Origin: an uncultured Lachnospiraceae bacterium
Lineage (GTDB): Bacteria; Bacillota_A; Clostridia; Lachnospirales; Lachnospiraceae
Assembly: GCA_902766415.1 (NCBI GenBank)
Contig: CACXDR010000188.1
Coordinates: 1 to 8,490, forward strand
Direction: 5' to 3'
Length of the DNA stretch: 8,490 bases
The translations under genes were made by a program, and so were the position numbers. Positions 1 through 6,712 of this stretch are shown piece after piece; within the stretch, counting starts at the first letter, position 1, and each line of letters starts with the position of its first letter. The notes beneath the pieces were generated by a model that was given only the letters and a program-made list of their open reading frames with translations, had not been told where the DNA came from and made no database searches.

Positions 1-1
1 C

Positions 2-145
2 CTTGACAGCGCACTGAGACGTTTCAAGAGAAACTGTGCGAAGGCAGGCATTCAGCAGGAAATTCGCAAGAGAGAGCATTACGAGAAGCCCAGCGTAAGA
101 CGTAAAAAGAAGTCTGAAGCTGCGAGAAAGCGCAAATTCAACTGA
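2..145 (+). CDS. rpsU: 30S ribosomal protein S21, 3' end (partial)
   Basis: This is the C-terminal 47 residues of ribosomal protein S21, a small basic protein of the 30S subunit. The visible reading frame starts [16 protein letters not shown] and ends in a very basic tail, EAARKRKFN, followed by TGA at 143-145. Both the RRFKR...GI block and the [13 protein letters not shown] tail are typical of S21. The family is about 58 residues long, so only around 11 N-terminal residues lie outside the window to the left. A strong intrinsic terminator follows 10 bases after the stop, so the gene probably ends its own transcript. Identification is secure from the sequence pattern. Confidence 0.96.
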   Translation, partial: LDSALRRFKRNCAKAGIQQEIRKREHYEKPSVRRKKKSEAARKRKFN

Positions 146-155
146 TGCATAGTCC

Positions 156-195
156 AGGGCCCGGTGAAAACCGGGCCCTTTCTTTTCTGTTTTCA
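156..195 (+). terminator. Intrinsic terminator of rpsU
   Basis: A perfect 10-bp stem, AGGGCCCGGT (156-165) paired with ACCGGGCCCT (170-179), closes on a GAAA tetraloop of the GNRA type. It is followed by the T-rich run TTTCTTTTCTGTTTT. It lies 10 bases after the rpsU stop codon. This is a textbook Rho-independent terminator and separates rpsU from the next operon. Confidence 0.95.
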
Positions 196-218
196 AACTT
201 CCCATTCTGTGAGATAAT
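190..218 (+). promoter_or_regulatory. Putative promoter for the phoH-ybeY operon
   Basis: An extended -10 element, TGAGATAAT (210-218), has the TG one base before the GATAAT hexamer. Seventeen bases upstream is TTTTCA (190-195), a 4/6 match to the -35 consensus. The -35 lies inside the T-tract of the rpsU terminator, so the phoH operon would be re-initiated directly after rpsU termination. A start would fall near 225, leaving a leader of roughly 45 bases. The assignment rests on pattern matching only. Confidence 0.55.
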
Positions 219-249
219 CAAGGGTACGGAATAAATAACAATCAATTTT

Positions 250-257
250 GAAAGGAA
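250..257 (+). promoter_or_regulatory. Ribosome binding site that favours the ATG at 269
   Basis: GAAAGGAA precedes the ATG at 269 by 11 bases. This spacing is slightly long but workable. The same stretch would lie inside the reading frame if the TTG at 248 were used, which argues against that upstream start. Confidence 0.6.
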
Positions 258-268
258 TTTTTCTGCCG

Positions 269-1285
269 ATGGATGTGGTCGAGAACATGATTGAGATCCC
301 TGCCGAGCATGAGAAGAACGTATGCGGGCAGCTTGACGCGAACCTGATCCGGATCGAGCGCGCCCTGCACGTCACCATGATCGAGCGTGACGGAGGCCTG
401 AAGATCATGGGGGAGGAGGATGCCGTAAAGAAGGCGGCGTCCGTCTTCAGAAACCTGGTCGAGCTTTCGAAGCGGGGGAACCAGATCACGGAGCAGAACG
501 TGAACTACGCGCTGTCCCTGTGCTTTGACGAGGGGGAGCACCATATTCTTGAGATCGACAAGGACCTGATCTGCCGCACCGCGGCCGGCCGTCCCGTCAA
601 GCCCAAGACGCTCGGGCAGAAGGAGTACGTCGACCTGATCCGGAGCCGCATGATCACCTTCGGGATCGGACCTGCCGGCACCGGGAAAACGTACCTCGCG
701 ATGGCCATGGCCATCCAGGCCTTCCGCGACGGCGACGCGGAGCGGATCATCCTGACGCGTCCCGCGATGGAGGCGGGAGAGAAGCTCGGCTTCCTCCCCG
801 GCGACCTCCAGTCGAAGATCGACCCCTACCTCCGTCCCCTCTATGACGCGCTTTACCAGATCATGGGGCCGGAGACCTATCTCCACAACGCGGAGAAGGG
901 GCTCATCGAGGTCGCGCCGCTCGCGTACATGCGCGGGCGCACGCTGGACAATGCCTACATCATCCTCGACGAGGCGCAGAACACCACGCCGGCGCAGATG
1001 AAGATGTTCCTGACCAGGATCGGGTTCGGGTCAAAGGCCATCATCACAGGCGACCTTACGCAGAAGGACCTTCCCCAGGACCAGCCGAGCGGGCTGGACA
1101 CCGCCGCGAAGGTGCTCGCGAACATCGAAGAGATCGGCTTCTGCAGGCTTACGAGCCGCGACGTCGTCCGCCATCCGCTGGTGCAGCGCATCGTTGACGC
1201 GTACGACCAGTATGAGAAAAAGCAGAATTACAAAGAGCAGAGAGCAAAAACCTACCGGAAGAGAAGGGACAGACATGACGGTTGA
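269..1285 (+). CDS. ybeZ: PhoH family P-loop ATPase (YbeZ/PhoL type)
   Basis: This is a cytoplasmic PhoH-like nucleotide-binding protein, usually found beside ybeY and linked to rRNA processing and RNA metabolism. From the ATG at 269 it has 338 residues. The Walker A motif GPAGTGKT is at about residues 134-141, Walker B IILDEAQNTT at 231-240, and the conserved TGDLTQ follows at about 260-265. The N-terminal 100 residues (IEIPAEHEKN, then the ERDG and LSKRGN blocks) match the small accessory domain of the family. A TTG codon at 248 would add seven residues but lacks a ribosome binding site. GAAAGGAA at 250-257 lies about 11 bases before the ATG at 269, so I prefer that start. The gene overlaps ybeY by 11 bases, suggesting translational coupling. 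The biochemical role of the family is still only partly defined. Confidence 0.93.
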   Translation: MDVVENMIEIPAEHEKNVCGQLDANLIRIERALHVTMIERDGGLKIMGEEDAVKKAASVFRNLVELSKRGNQITEQNVNYALSLCFDEGEHHILEIDKDLICRTAAGRPVKPKTLGQKEYVDLIRSRMITFGIGPAGTGKTYLAMAMAIQAFRDGDAERIILTRPAMEAGEKLGFLPGDLQSKIDPYLRPLYDALYQIMGPETYLHNAEKGLIEVAPLAYMRGRTLDNAYIILDEAQNTTPAQMKMFLTRIGFGSKAIITGDLTQKDLPQDQPSGLDTAAKVLANIEEIGFCRLTSRDVVRHPLVQRIVDAYDQYEKKQNYKEQRAKTYRKRRDRHDG

Positions 1286-1763
1286 GATCGCTTACGAGGC
1301 GGAGGAAAAGCTTCATATTCCGTACCGCGCTATTATAGAGGATGTTGTGGAAGCAGTGCTTTCAGCGGAAAAGTGCCCGTATGAGGCGGAGGTCTCCGTG
1401 ACCATCGTGGACGGCCCTGCCATCCGTGAGCTGAACAGGGACTACAGGGACATGGACAGCGAGACGGACGTCCTTTCCTTCCCGATGGTGGATTTCAGCT
1501 CCCCCGCGGCCTATGAGGCCTGCACGGACGACAGCTTCAACCCGGAGACCGGCGAGCTGGTGCTCGGGGACATCGTCCTCAATGTTTCCAGGATCAAGTC
1601 ACAGGCCGCGGAGTACGGCCACACGCAGCGGAGGGAGCTTGCGTTCCTCACCGCGCACAGCATGCTGCACCTTTTAGGCTACGACCACATGGAAGAGGAA
1701 GAACGCCTTCAGATGGAGGCGCGGCAGCGCGAAATACTGGATGCGAAAGGATACCGCCGCTGA
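1275..1763 (+). CDS. ybeY: Endoribonuclease YbeY, rRNA maturation factor
   Basis: YbeY is a single-strand-specific, zinc-dependent endoribonuclease involved in 16S rRNA 3'-end maturation and ribosome quality control. The product has 162 residues, normal for the family. The metal-binding motif HSMLHLLGYDH is near the C-terminus, with His128, His132 and His138 as the three predicted ligands. The conserved DSETDVLSFP (61-70) and GDIVLN (98-103) segments are also present. The frame is open upstream to 1194, but the ATG at 1275 gives the standard N-terminus (MTVEIAYE) and has AAGGGA (1264-1269) at a good distance. The start lies inside the end of the phoH-like gene, as expected for a coupled pair. 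Nothing looks damaged or unusual. Confidence 0.95.
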   Translation: MTVEIAYEAEEKLHIPYRAIIEDVVEAVLSAEKCPYEAEVSVTIVDGPAIRELNRDYRDMDSETDVLSFPMVDFSSPAAYEACTDDSFNPETGELVLGDIVLNVSRIKSQAAEYGHTQRRELAFLTAHSMLHLLGYDHMEEEERLQMEARQREILDAKGYRR

Positions 1764-3461
1764 ATGGAAGACAGGAAAGAAACAAAGGGCGCCCCTGGCA
1801 GAGTGCCCGGAAAGGCCCCGGATACAGCGAAGAAGGCCTCCGGCAATTCGGCCTTCATCATCCAGGGCTCCATACTTGCGGCGTCCGGTATCATTTCAAG
1901 CCTCATCGGGCTCATGTACCGCCTGCCGCTCACAAGGATCATCGGGGACCAGGGCAACGGATACTATTCCGCGGCCTACAATATCTACACGATCATCCTT
2001 CTTCTTTCGTCCTACAGCCTGCCGCTCGCGGTCTCCAAGATGGTCTCCGCGCGCGTCGGGAACAGGGAATATAAAAACGCGCTCCGGATCCTGAAGGCGA
2101 GCCTCGGGTACGCGACGATCGTCGGCGGCACGGGCTTCCTGGTCATCTGGCTCGGGGCGGGATGGTTCGCGGAATCCTTCCTGCATATCCCCGAGGCCGC
2201 GTATCCCCTCATGGCGCTTGCGCCGACCGTGTGGATCGTTTCGTATCTCGGCGTGGTCCGCGGGTATTTCCAGGGCCATTCGACCATGGTCCCGACGGCG
2301 CTTTCCCAGATCATCGAGCAGATCATCAACGCCCTGGTGAGCGTCGGCGCCGCGTGGGGGCTTCTGCATCTGGCAGTCCGGAAGGGGCTTGGCGTACAGC
2401 TTTCCCGCGCGTACGGCGCGATGGGCGGGACCATCGGCACCGGGGCGGGAAGCGCGGCCGCGCTCGTCACCATGCTGATCATCCTGTCAGTCTTCATGAA
2501 GCGGACCCGCGTCCGACTGAAGGAAGACAAAACAGAGCACATGGAGAGCTACGCGGAGATCACGAAGATCCTCATCATGACAGTGGTCCCGGTCATCCTT
2601 TCCACCGCCATCTACAATATGAGCTCCATCCTTGACAACGCGATCTTCGGGCAGTCGATGTTCGCGCTGGGGCTTCAGGAGCAGACCGCCGCGGATTACG
2701 GCATCTACTCCGCGAAGTACAAGCTGCTGATCAACGTGCCCATCATGGTCGCGAACTCACTTTCGTCCTCGCTGATCCCGGCGCTTTCCCGCGCGAACGC
2801 GGCGAGAGACAGGGGCCAGGTCGAGGCCGGCATCTCCAACGCGATCCGCTTCGCCATGATCATCGCGATCCCCTCCGCTGTCGGCCTGGCCGTCATGGCG
2901 GATCCCATCATCTCCCTCCTCTTCGGGGAGAGCGGACGCGCCGTTTTCATGATGCACGTCGGCGCGGCAGGCGTCATTTTCTATTCGCTTTCGACCGTTT
3001 CGAACGCGATCCTGCAGGGCACGAGCCACATGCGGATCCCGGTCCGCCACGCGCTCATGTCCATGATCCTTCATGTCGGGATCCTTCTTTTCCTGCTCCT
3101 GGTCCTGAAGACCGGGATCTACGGCGTCGTGATCTCCGACATGTGCTTCGCGCTCAGTATGTGCGTCCTGAACGGCCTTTCCATCCGGAAGCTGATGACC
3201 TACCGGCAGGAGGTCCGCCGCACCTTCGTCGGGCCCGCCTTCTGCGCGGCCGTCATGGGCGTGGTCACCTGGGCCGCCATGACGTTTTTAAAGCGTGCTA
3301 CCGGCAAGGTGATCCTTTTCACGCTCCTGCCCATCATGCTCGCCGTCGCGGTCTACGGGTCGCTCCTGATCAAGTCAGGCTGCGTCACGGAAAACGAGCT
3401 CGTCTATTTCCCGAAGGGCCGGAAGCTGATCCGCCTCGCGAGAAAGCTGAAGCTTCTGTAA
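1764..3461 (+). CDS. Polysaccharide/lipid-linked oligosaccharide flippase (SpoVB/MurJ-like, MVF/PST family)
   Basis: This is a polytopic membrane protein of 565 residues with about 14 hydrophobic segments, of the MOP exporter superfamily that flips lipid-linked sugars across the membrane. After a soluble, basic N-terminal stretch of about 28 residues, the first segment runs into SLIGLMYRLPLTRIIGDQGNG (about 46-66). The signature RGYFQGHSTMVPTALSQ with the following EQ is at about 166-186, typical of the SpoVB/YtgP group, which includes MurJ-type lipid II flippases. Further helices continue to about residue 540, and the C-terminus is basic (RKLIRLARKLKLL). The ATG directly abuts the ybeY stop (TGAATG), with AAAGGA (1746-1751) upstream, which suggests coupling. 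Whether it moves lipid II, a capsule unit or another substrate cannot be told here. A tandem duplication overlaps its stop codon. Confidence 0.88.
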   Translation: MEDRKETKGAPGRVPGKAPDTAKKASGNSAFIIQGSILAASGIISSLIGLMYRLPLTRIIGDQGNGYYSAAYNIYTIILLLSSYSLPLAVSKMVSARVGNREYKNALRILKASLGYATIVGGTGFLVIWLGAGWFAESFLHIPEAAYPLMALAPTVWIVSYLGVVRGYFQGHSTMVPTALSQIIEQIINALVSVGAAWGLLHLAVRKGLGVQLSRAYGAMGGTIGTGAGSAAALVTMLIILSVFMKRTRVRLKEDKTEHMESYAEITKILIMTVVPVILSTAIYNMSSILDNAIFGQSMFALGLQEQTAADYGIYSAKYKLLINVPIMVANSLSSSLIPALSRANAARDRGQVEAGISNAIRFAMIIAIPSAVGLAVMADPIISLLFGESGRAVFMMHVGAAGVIFYSLSTVSNAILQGTSHMRIPVRHALMSMILHVGILLFLLLVLKTGIYGVVISDMCFALSMCVLNGLSIRKLMTYRQEVRRTFVGPAFCAAVMGVVTWAAMTFLKRATGKVILFTLLPIMLAVAVYGSLLIKSGCVTENELVYFPKGRKLIRLARKLKLL

Positions 3462-3494
3462 GAATCGGGAAAGCTGAAGCTTCTGTTAGAATCG
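3442..3494 (+). repeat. 27-nt tandem duplication across the flippase stop codon
   Basis: Two 26-bp copies, 3442-3467 and 3469-3494, start 27 bases apart and differ at one position. That position is 3460 (A) against 3487 (T), so the TAA stop of the first copy corresponds to TTA in the second. The period is exactly nine codons, so the reading frame is kept. Each copy contains the AAGCTGAAGCTTCTG core, which holds the HindIII-like palindrome AAGCTT. The third AAGCTT-containing element nearby, at 3510-3515, is only a partial match. Confidence 0.9.
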
Positions 3495-3497
3495 TTC

Positions 3498-3540
3498 CGG
3501 CTGCCGCGTAAGCTTCGGTGCAGGCTTTCGGCAGCCGTTT
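3498..3540 (+). terminator. Hairpin between the flippase and flavoprotein genes, possible weak terminator
   Basis: A perfect 9-bp stem, CGGCTGCCG (3498-3506) with CGGCAGCCG (3529-3537), encloses 22 bases. Inside the loop AAGC (3510-3513) can pair with GCTT (3524-3527) to lengthen the structure. Only three T residues follow, so termination may be partial. It lies 36 bases after the flippase stop and could reduce read-through into the next gene. Confidence 0.5.
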
Positions 3541-3575
3541 AACACGATCAAGGGAAAGATCCGTGTTTCTCCGGG

Positions 3576-3584
3576 AAAGGAGGT
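3576..3584 (+). promoter_or_regulatory. Near-consensus ribosome binding site of the flavoprotein gene
   Basis: AAAGGAGGT lies four bases before the ATG at 3589, a near-perfect complement to the 16S rRNA 3' end. It fixes the start of the following gene. I see no convincing promoter hexamers in 3541-3575. An imperfect inverted repeat (AACACG-ATC with GAT-C-CGTGTT, 3541-3567) precedes it. Confidence 0.85.
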
Positions 3585-3588
3585 CCTT

Positions 3589-4815
3589 ATGGCAGACAGA
3601 GTCTGTGTCATAGGAGGAGGGCCCGCAGGCCTGACAGCCGCCATCACTGCCGCGCGGTCGGGCGATGCCGTCGTCCTTCTGGAACATACCGAGCGCGTCG
3701 GGAAAAAGATCCTGATGACCGGCAACGGGAAATGCAACTACACGAACCTGAAAATGGATCCCTCCTGTTATCATGCGCCGGAGGACGGCTTTGTCATGCA
3801 GGCGGTCCGTGCCTTCGGGCCTCAGGACACTGTGGCGTTCTTAAGAGGCCTCGGGATCGAGCCCCTGGAAAAGCACGGCGGGTACCTGTACCCGCATTCC
3901 GAGCAGGCCGCGTCGGTGCTCAACGCCCTGCGCACGGAGTGCGAACGGATCGGCGTGCGGATCGTCACGGCGTGCAATGTGAAGGCTGTGCGGAGGAACA
4001 GGGACCGAGGCTTCCGCGTCATGACAGACCTCGAGATGTTCCAGGCGGAGCGGGTCATCCTTGCGACCGGCTCCAGGGCGTACCCGAACACCGGCTCCGA
4101 CGGAAGCGGGTTCGCGCTTTCAGAAGCCCTCGGGCACAGGACCGTGAAGGTGCTTCCCGCGCTTTGCGGCCTCTGCTGCGCCGAAAAGGATTTCTTCCGC
4201 GCGGCGCAGGGCGTCCGCGTGACCGGGCGCGTCACGGTGCAGCTGGAGGAGACCGCGGCAGCTTCCGCGGAAGGAGAGATCCAGATCACGCCCTACGGCT
4301 TCTCCGGCATCCCCGTGTTCCAGGTGAGCAGATACGCGTCCAGGGCGCTTTCGCTCGGCAGGCGTACGGAGCTCGTGATCGACTTCCTGCCGGATTTCCC
4401 GGACACGGCGGCATATCTTTCCGCCCGGGCGAAGGGATACCCGTACAGCAGCCTGGAAGCCTTCGGAAACGGGCTTATGAACAAGAACCTGTGGATCGCC
4501 GTCCTTAAGCGCGCGGAGCTGAAGCCCGGCGCGAAGCCCGCGGACCTGACGGGCGAGGAGCTTTCGGCGCTCGCCGCGGAGCTCCGGGGCTCAGCCTTCC
4601 GCGTGATCCGGACGAACGGCTTTGACCAGGCGCAGACCTGCACGGGAGGAGTCTCCCTGAACGAGATAGTCCCTGACACCATGGAGTCGAAGCTTGTTCC
4701 CGGCCTGCATTTCGCCGGGGAGATGATGGACGTGGACGGCATCTGCGGAGGCTACAATCTGCAGTGGGCCTTCACAAGCGGCACGCTGGCCGGAAGGAAC
4801 GGAAGGGGCAGCTGA
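3589..4815 (+). CDS. FAD-dependent oxidoreductase, HI0933/BaiN-like family
   Basis: This is a cytoplasmic flavoprotein of 408 residues, the usual length for the HI0933 family. The N-terminal Rossmann motif GGGPAGLTAA is at residues 9-18, with Glu32 at the end of the second strand placed to bind the FAD ribose. The family hallmark TGNGKCNYTN is at 44-53. A second dinucleotide-site element, ILATGSRAYPNTGS, is at about 157-170, and the C-terminal flavin-contact segment GEMMDVDGICGGYNLQWA is at 377-394. The family includes BaiN, proposed to reduce bile acid intermediates, but most members have no proven substrate and automatic BaiN labels are unreliable. The gene has its own strong ribosome binding site and may be transcribed with the flippase by read-through. 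Family assignment is firm and function is open. Confidence 0.92.
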   Translation: MADRVCVIGGGPAGLTAAITAARSGDAVVLLEHTERVGKKILMTGNGKCNYTNLKMDPSCYHAPEDGFVMQAVRAFGPQDTVAFLRGLGIEPLEKHGGYLYPHSEQAASVLNALRTECERIGVRIVTACNVKAVRRNRDRGFRVMTDLEMFQAERVILATGSRAYPNTGSDGSGFALSEALGHRTVKVLPALCGLCCAEKDFFRAAQGVRVTGRVTVQLEETAAASAEGEIQITPYGFSGIPVFQVSRYASRALSLGRRTELVIDFLPDFPDTAAYLSARAKGYPYSSLEAFGNGLMNKNLWIAVLKRAELKPGAKPADLTGEELSALAAELRGSAFRVIRTNGFDQAQTCTGGVSLNEIVPDTMESKLVPGLHFAGEMMDVDGICGGYNLQWAFTSGTLAGRNGRGS

Positions 4816-4890
4816 AGTTCCTTGATCTGGAGGTCACTGGATGCACATTTCCATATTTCAGGATGTCCATGTTTACTACGGTCTGATTTG

Positions 4891-4919
4891 TTTACATTTC
4901 CGGAATTCCATCATACAAT
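4891..4919 (+). promoter_or_regulatory. Promoter of the radical SAM/Cys-rich peptide operon
   Basis: TTTACA (4891-4896) and TACAAT (4914-4919) are separated by an ideal 17 bases. Each hexamer differs from the sigma-A consensus at one position. Transcription would start near 4926, giving a leader of about 36 bases before the ATG at 4962. The spacer contains two overlapping palindromes, TTCCGGAA (4898-4905) and GGAATTCC (4902-4909), which could be an operator. The rest of the 146-bp gap 4816-4961 is AT-rich and holds no gene that I can see. Confidence 0.78.
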
Positions 4920-4961
4920 AGAGTTGTGCACCGATAATTATTCTGCAAAAGGAATGTTTCC

Positions 4962-6362
4962 ATGAAATTCAGCAGATACAATATACTTTCCAGTCAATTA
5001 AGCACCGGAGACTTTATTCTCATGAACAGTATGGCCGGGACGCTTGACCGGATCGACCATGAAGCGTATGATCTGATCCTCACTCATTCGGATGAGGAAG
5101 AGCTGTCGCAGGATGTTCTGGATGAGATGGATGAAGTGCGTGATCATTTCCTTGACAGAGGGTATCTCACAGAGCTTGACAGCGAGGGAGAGCTTTCGAA
5201 GGCGGAAGAGTTCGGACTTAAACTTGCCGGGGACGTGGAAAAAACGAAATGGACCGTCCTGCTGCTGCCGAGCCTCGGATGCAATTACCGCTGCACGTAC
5301 TGCTTCGAGCAGGAAGCCGGATATCCTGCCGTTACCATGAGCAGGAAACAGGTGGATGCGGTCTTTGAGATCATAAAAGGACAGCTGGAACCCGGGGCGC
5401 AGATCACGCTCTACGGCGGAGAGCCTCTGGCGAAGGAAAACCGGGAACTGATCGAGTATATCGTCTCGAAGGGAAAAGCGGACGGCTATTCTTTCTTTGC
5501 CGTTACAAACGGCCATGATCTCGACAGTTACATGGACCTTGTGGGGCAGGACGGGATCGGTTCGCTTCAGATCTCGGTCGACGGCCCGCGGGAGATCCAT
5601 GACCGGCGCAGGATCGCGCTGGACAAAGCCTCTTCATATGACAGGATCATGTCGAACATCGAAACGGCGCTTCGCGATACTGATGCTGTGGTCAATTTAA
5701 GGATCAACCTGGATAAAAAGAATGTGCCGTTCGTCACAGGTCTCCTGGAAGAACTGAAACAGAGAGGCATCCTGGACGCACAGAGGCTGAATGTTGCCGC
5801 GAACCAGGTGATCGGGGCAGGAGACTTTACTGTTACCGCAAGGGATCTCAGGGAACTGGAAGAGAAAGTAGAGGCCGGGTTTCCGAGGTTCAAAGACATG
5901 TTTACGGGAAGGACCATGGCAAGCAACGATCTCTTCGTCCGCGCGCTTTACTTTGGCGAGCCGGTCCCGAGAAGGGTAACTGTCTGCGGCGCATCCGGCA
6001 GCATGAAGCTTTTCTCCCCGGACGGGAAGATCTATTCCTGCTGGTCCTGCCTGGGATACCCCGGGCATGTGATCGGAACCTTTGATGACGAAGGGCACGT
6101 TCGCTGGAACCGGGAAGTCCTGGACGCATGGAAACATACCATGCTGCCGTATAACAGGGACTGTCTTGGCTGCAGATATGCTTTTCTTTGCGCCGGAGGC
6201 TGTCACAGGCCGGCCCTGCCGGGAGAAACATCTGCCGCCGCCTATGAGTGCGACTATTATAAAACCATGTTCGGGGACTATCTCGCAAGAGTCGCGGACG
6301 CGTATCTCGTTTCAGGAAACGGATCATCAGCGGATCAGAATCAGGACACTGCCGGATCGTAA
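4962..6362 (+). CDS. Radical SAM/SPASM peptide-maturase-like enzyme
   Basis: This 466-residue iron-sulfur enzyme cleaves S-adenosylmethionine to start radical chemistry, probably on a peptide or protein. The radical SAM cluster motif CNYRCTYC gives Cys107, Cys111 and Cys114, followed by YGGEPL at 151-156 and ISVDGP at 204-209. The C-terminal SPASM domain is complete: Cys342-x12-Gly355-x4-Cys360, then Cys401-x2-Cys404-x5-Cys410-x3-Cys414, and Cys430, enough for two auxiliary 4Fe-4S clusters. Cys363 is an extra cysteine. Residues 1-90 form an acidic domain before the barrel (SRYNILSS, then AYDLIL and FLDRGYLTE), resembling the leader-binding N-termini of RiPP maturases. AAAAGGAA (4947-4954) is well placed for the ATG. 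The next gene, 53 bases downstream, is a Cys-rich small protein and the likely substrate. Sulfatase-maturase or SCIFF-type roles seem less likely because no such partner is nearby. Confidence 0.9.
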   Translation: MKFSRYNILSSQLSTGDFILMNSMAGTLDRIDHEAYDLILTHSDEEELSQDVLDEMDEVRDHFLDRGYLTELDSEGELSKAEEFGLKLAGDVEKTKWTVLLLPSLGCNYRCTYCFEQEAGYPAVTMSRKQVDAVFEIIKGQLEPGAQITLYGGEPLAKENRELIEYIVSKGKADGYSFFAVTNGHDLDSYMDLVGQDGIGSLQISVDGPREIHDRRRIALDKASSYDRIMSNIETALRDTDAVVNLRINLDKKNVPFVTGLLEELKQRGILDAQRLNVAANQVIGAGDFTVTARDLRELEEKVEAGFPRFKDMFTGRTMASNDLFVRALYFGEPVPRRVTVCGASGSMKLFSPDGKIYSCWSCLGYPGHVIGTFDDEGHVRWNREVLDAWKHTMLPYNRDCLGCRYAFLCAGGCHRPALPGETSAAAYECDYYKTMFGDYLARVADAYLVSGNGSSADQNQDTAGS

Positions 6363-6415
6363 AACCGGTTGAAGCAAAAGCAGGATCTGAATGCAGAATA
6401 CGAAAGGAGAGAATC

Positions 6416-6712
6416 ATGAAAAGCGAATCCCTTAACAGCAAAGTCGATCTGACCCCTGCGGAAAGAGAGGGCATCATTAAGAGCCTGGTCTCGAACGGTA
6501 TCGATGAAAGCCTTGTGAGAAGTGTTCTCGCAACGGTCGCAGCTAACGCGGCATGCTGCACAAAGGATGTCCACTGCGTCCATTGCGAGGGGGCATGCGA
6601 CCAATATTTCAAGGTAGATCCTAATGCAGTCAACAGACTGAAAAAAGAAATAGACGCAAAAAAGATCAAGATGCCGAACGTTGATCCGGCTGTGAAGAAG
6701 ATCTTAAGGTAA
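6416..6712 (+). CDS. Small Cys-rich protein, candidate substrate of the radical SAM enzyme
   Basis: This 98-residue protein belongs to no family I recognise. It has no signal peptide or membrane segment. Residues 1-46 look like an amphipathic helical leader (LTPAEREGIIKSLVSNG, then a run ending ATVAANAA). A compact cluster CCTKDVHCVHCEGAC follows, with Cys47, 48, 54, 57 and 61 and His53 and His56. Residues 62-98 form a lysine-rich tail ending PAVKKILR. The start is well supported by GAAAGGAGA (6402-6410), six bases before the ATG. It follows the radical SAM gene by 53 bases on the same strand with no terminator between, and a strong hairpin closes the unit. The context suggests a ribosomally made peptide that the enzyme modifies at the cysteine region. 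A metal- or cluster-binding accessory protein is an alternative. The gene looks real; the function is inferred. Confidence 0.8.
   Translation: MKSESLNSKVDLTPAEREGIIKSLVSNGIDESLVRSVLATVAANAACCTKDVHCVHCEGACDQYFKVDPNAVNRLKKEIDAKKIKMPNVDPAVKKILR

Noticed and set aside
248..268. TTG at 248 as start of the phoH-like gene
   Set aside because: No ribosome binding site precedes it, and the best Shine-Dalgarno-like sequence lies downstream of it, serving the ATG at 269.
242..886. A 214-codon minus-strand open frame opposite the phoH-like gene
   Set aside because: The opposite strand carries clear Walker motifs and conserved PhoH sequence; the antisense frame is a by-product of high-GC codon bias.
1194..1274. 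Upstream in-frame ATG extending YbeY by 27 residues
   Set aside because: The extension is Lys/Arg-rich, unlike YbeY N-termini, and lies within the phoH-like gene; the ATG at 1275 has a good ribosome binding site and a standard N-terminus.
6554..6600. The small protein as a SCIFF or ruminococcin C-type precursor
   Set aside because: It is too long, has five rather than six cysteines for SCIFF, has a long Cys-free tail, and lacks the sequence patterns I know for RumC.
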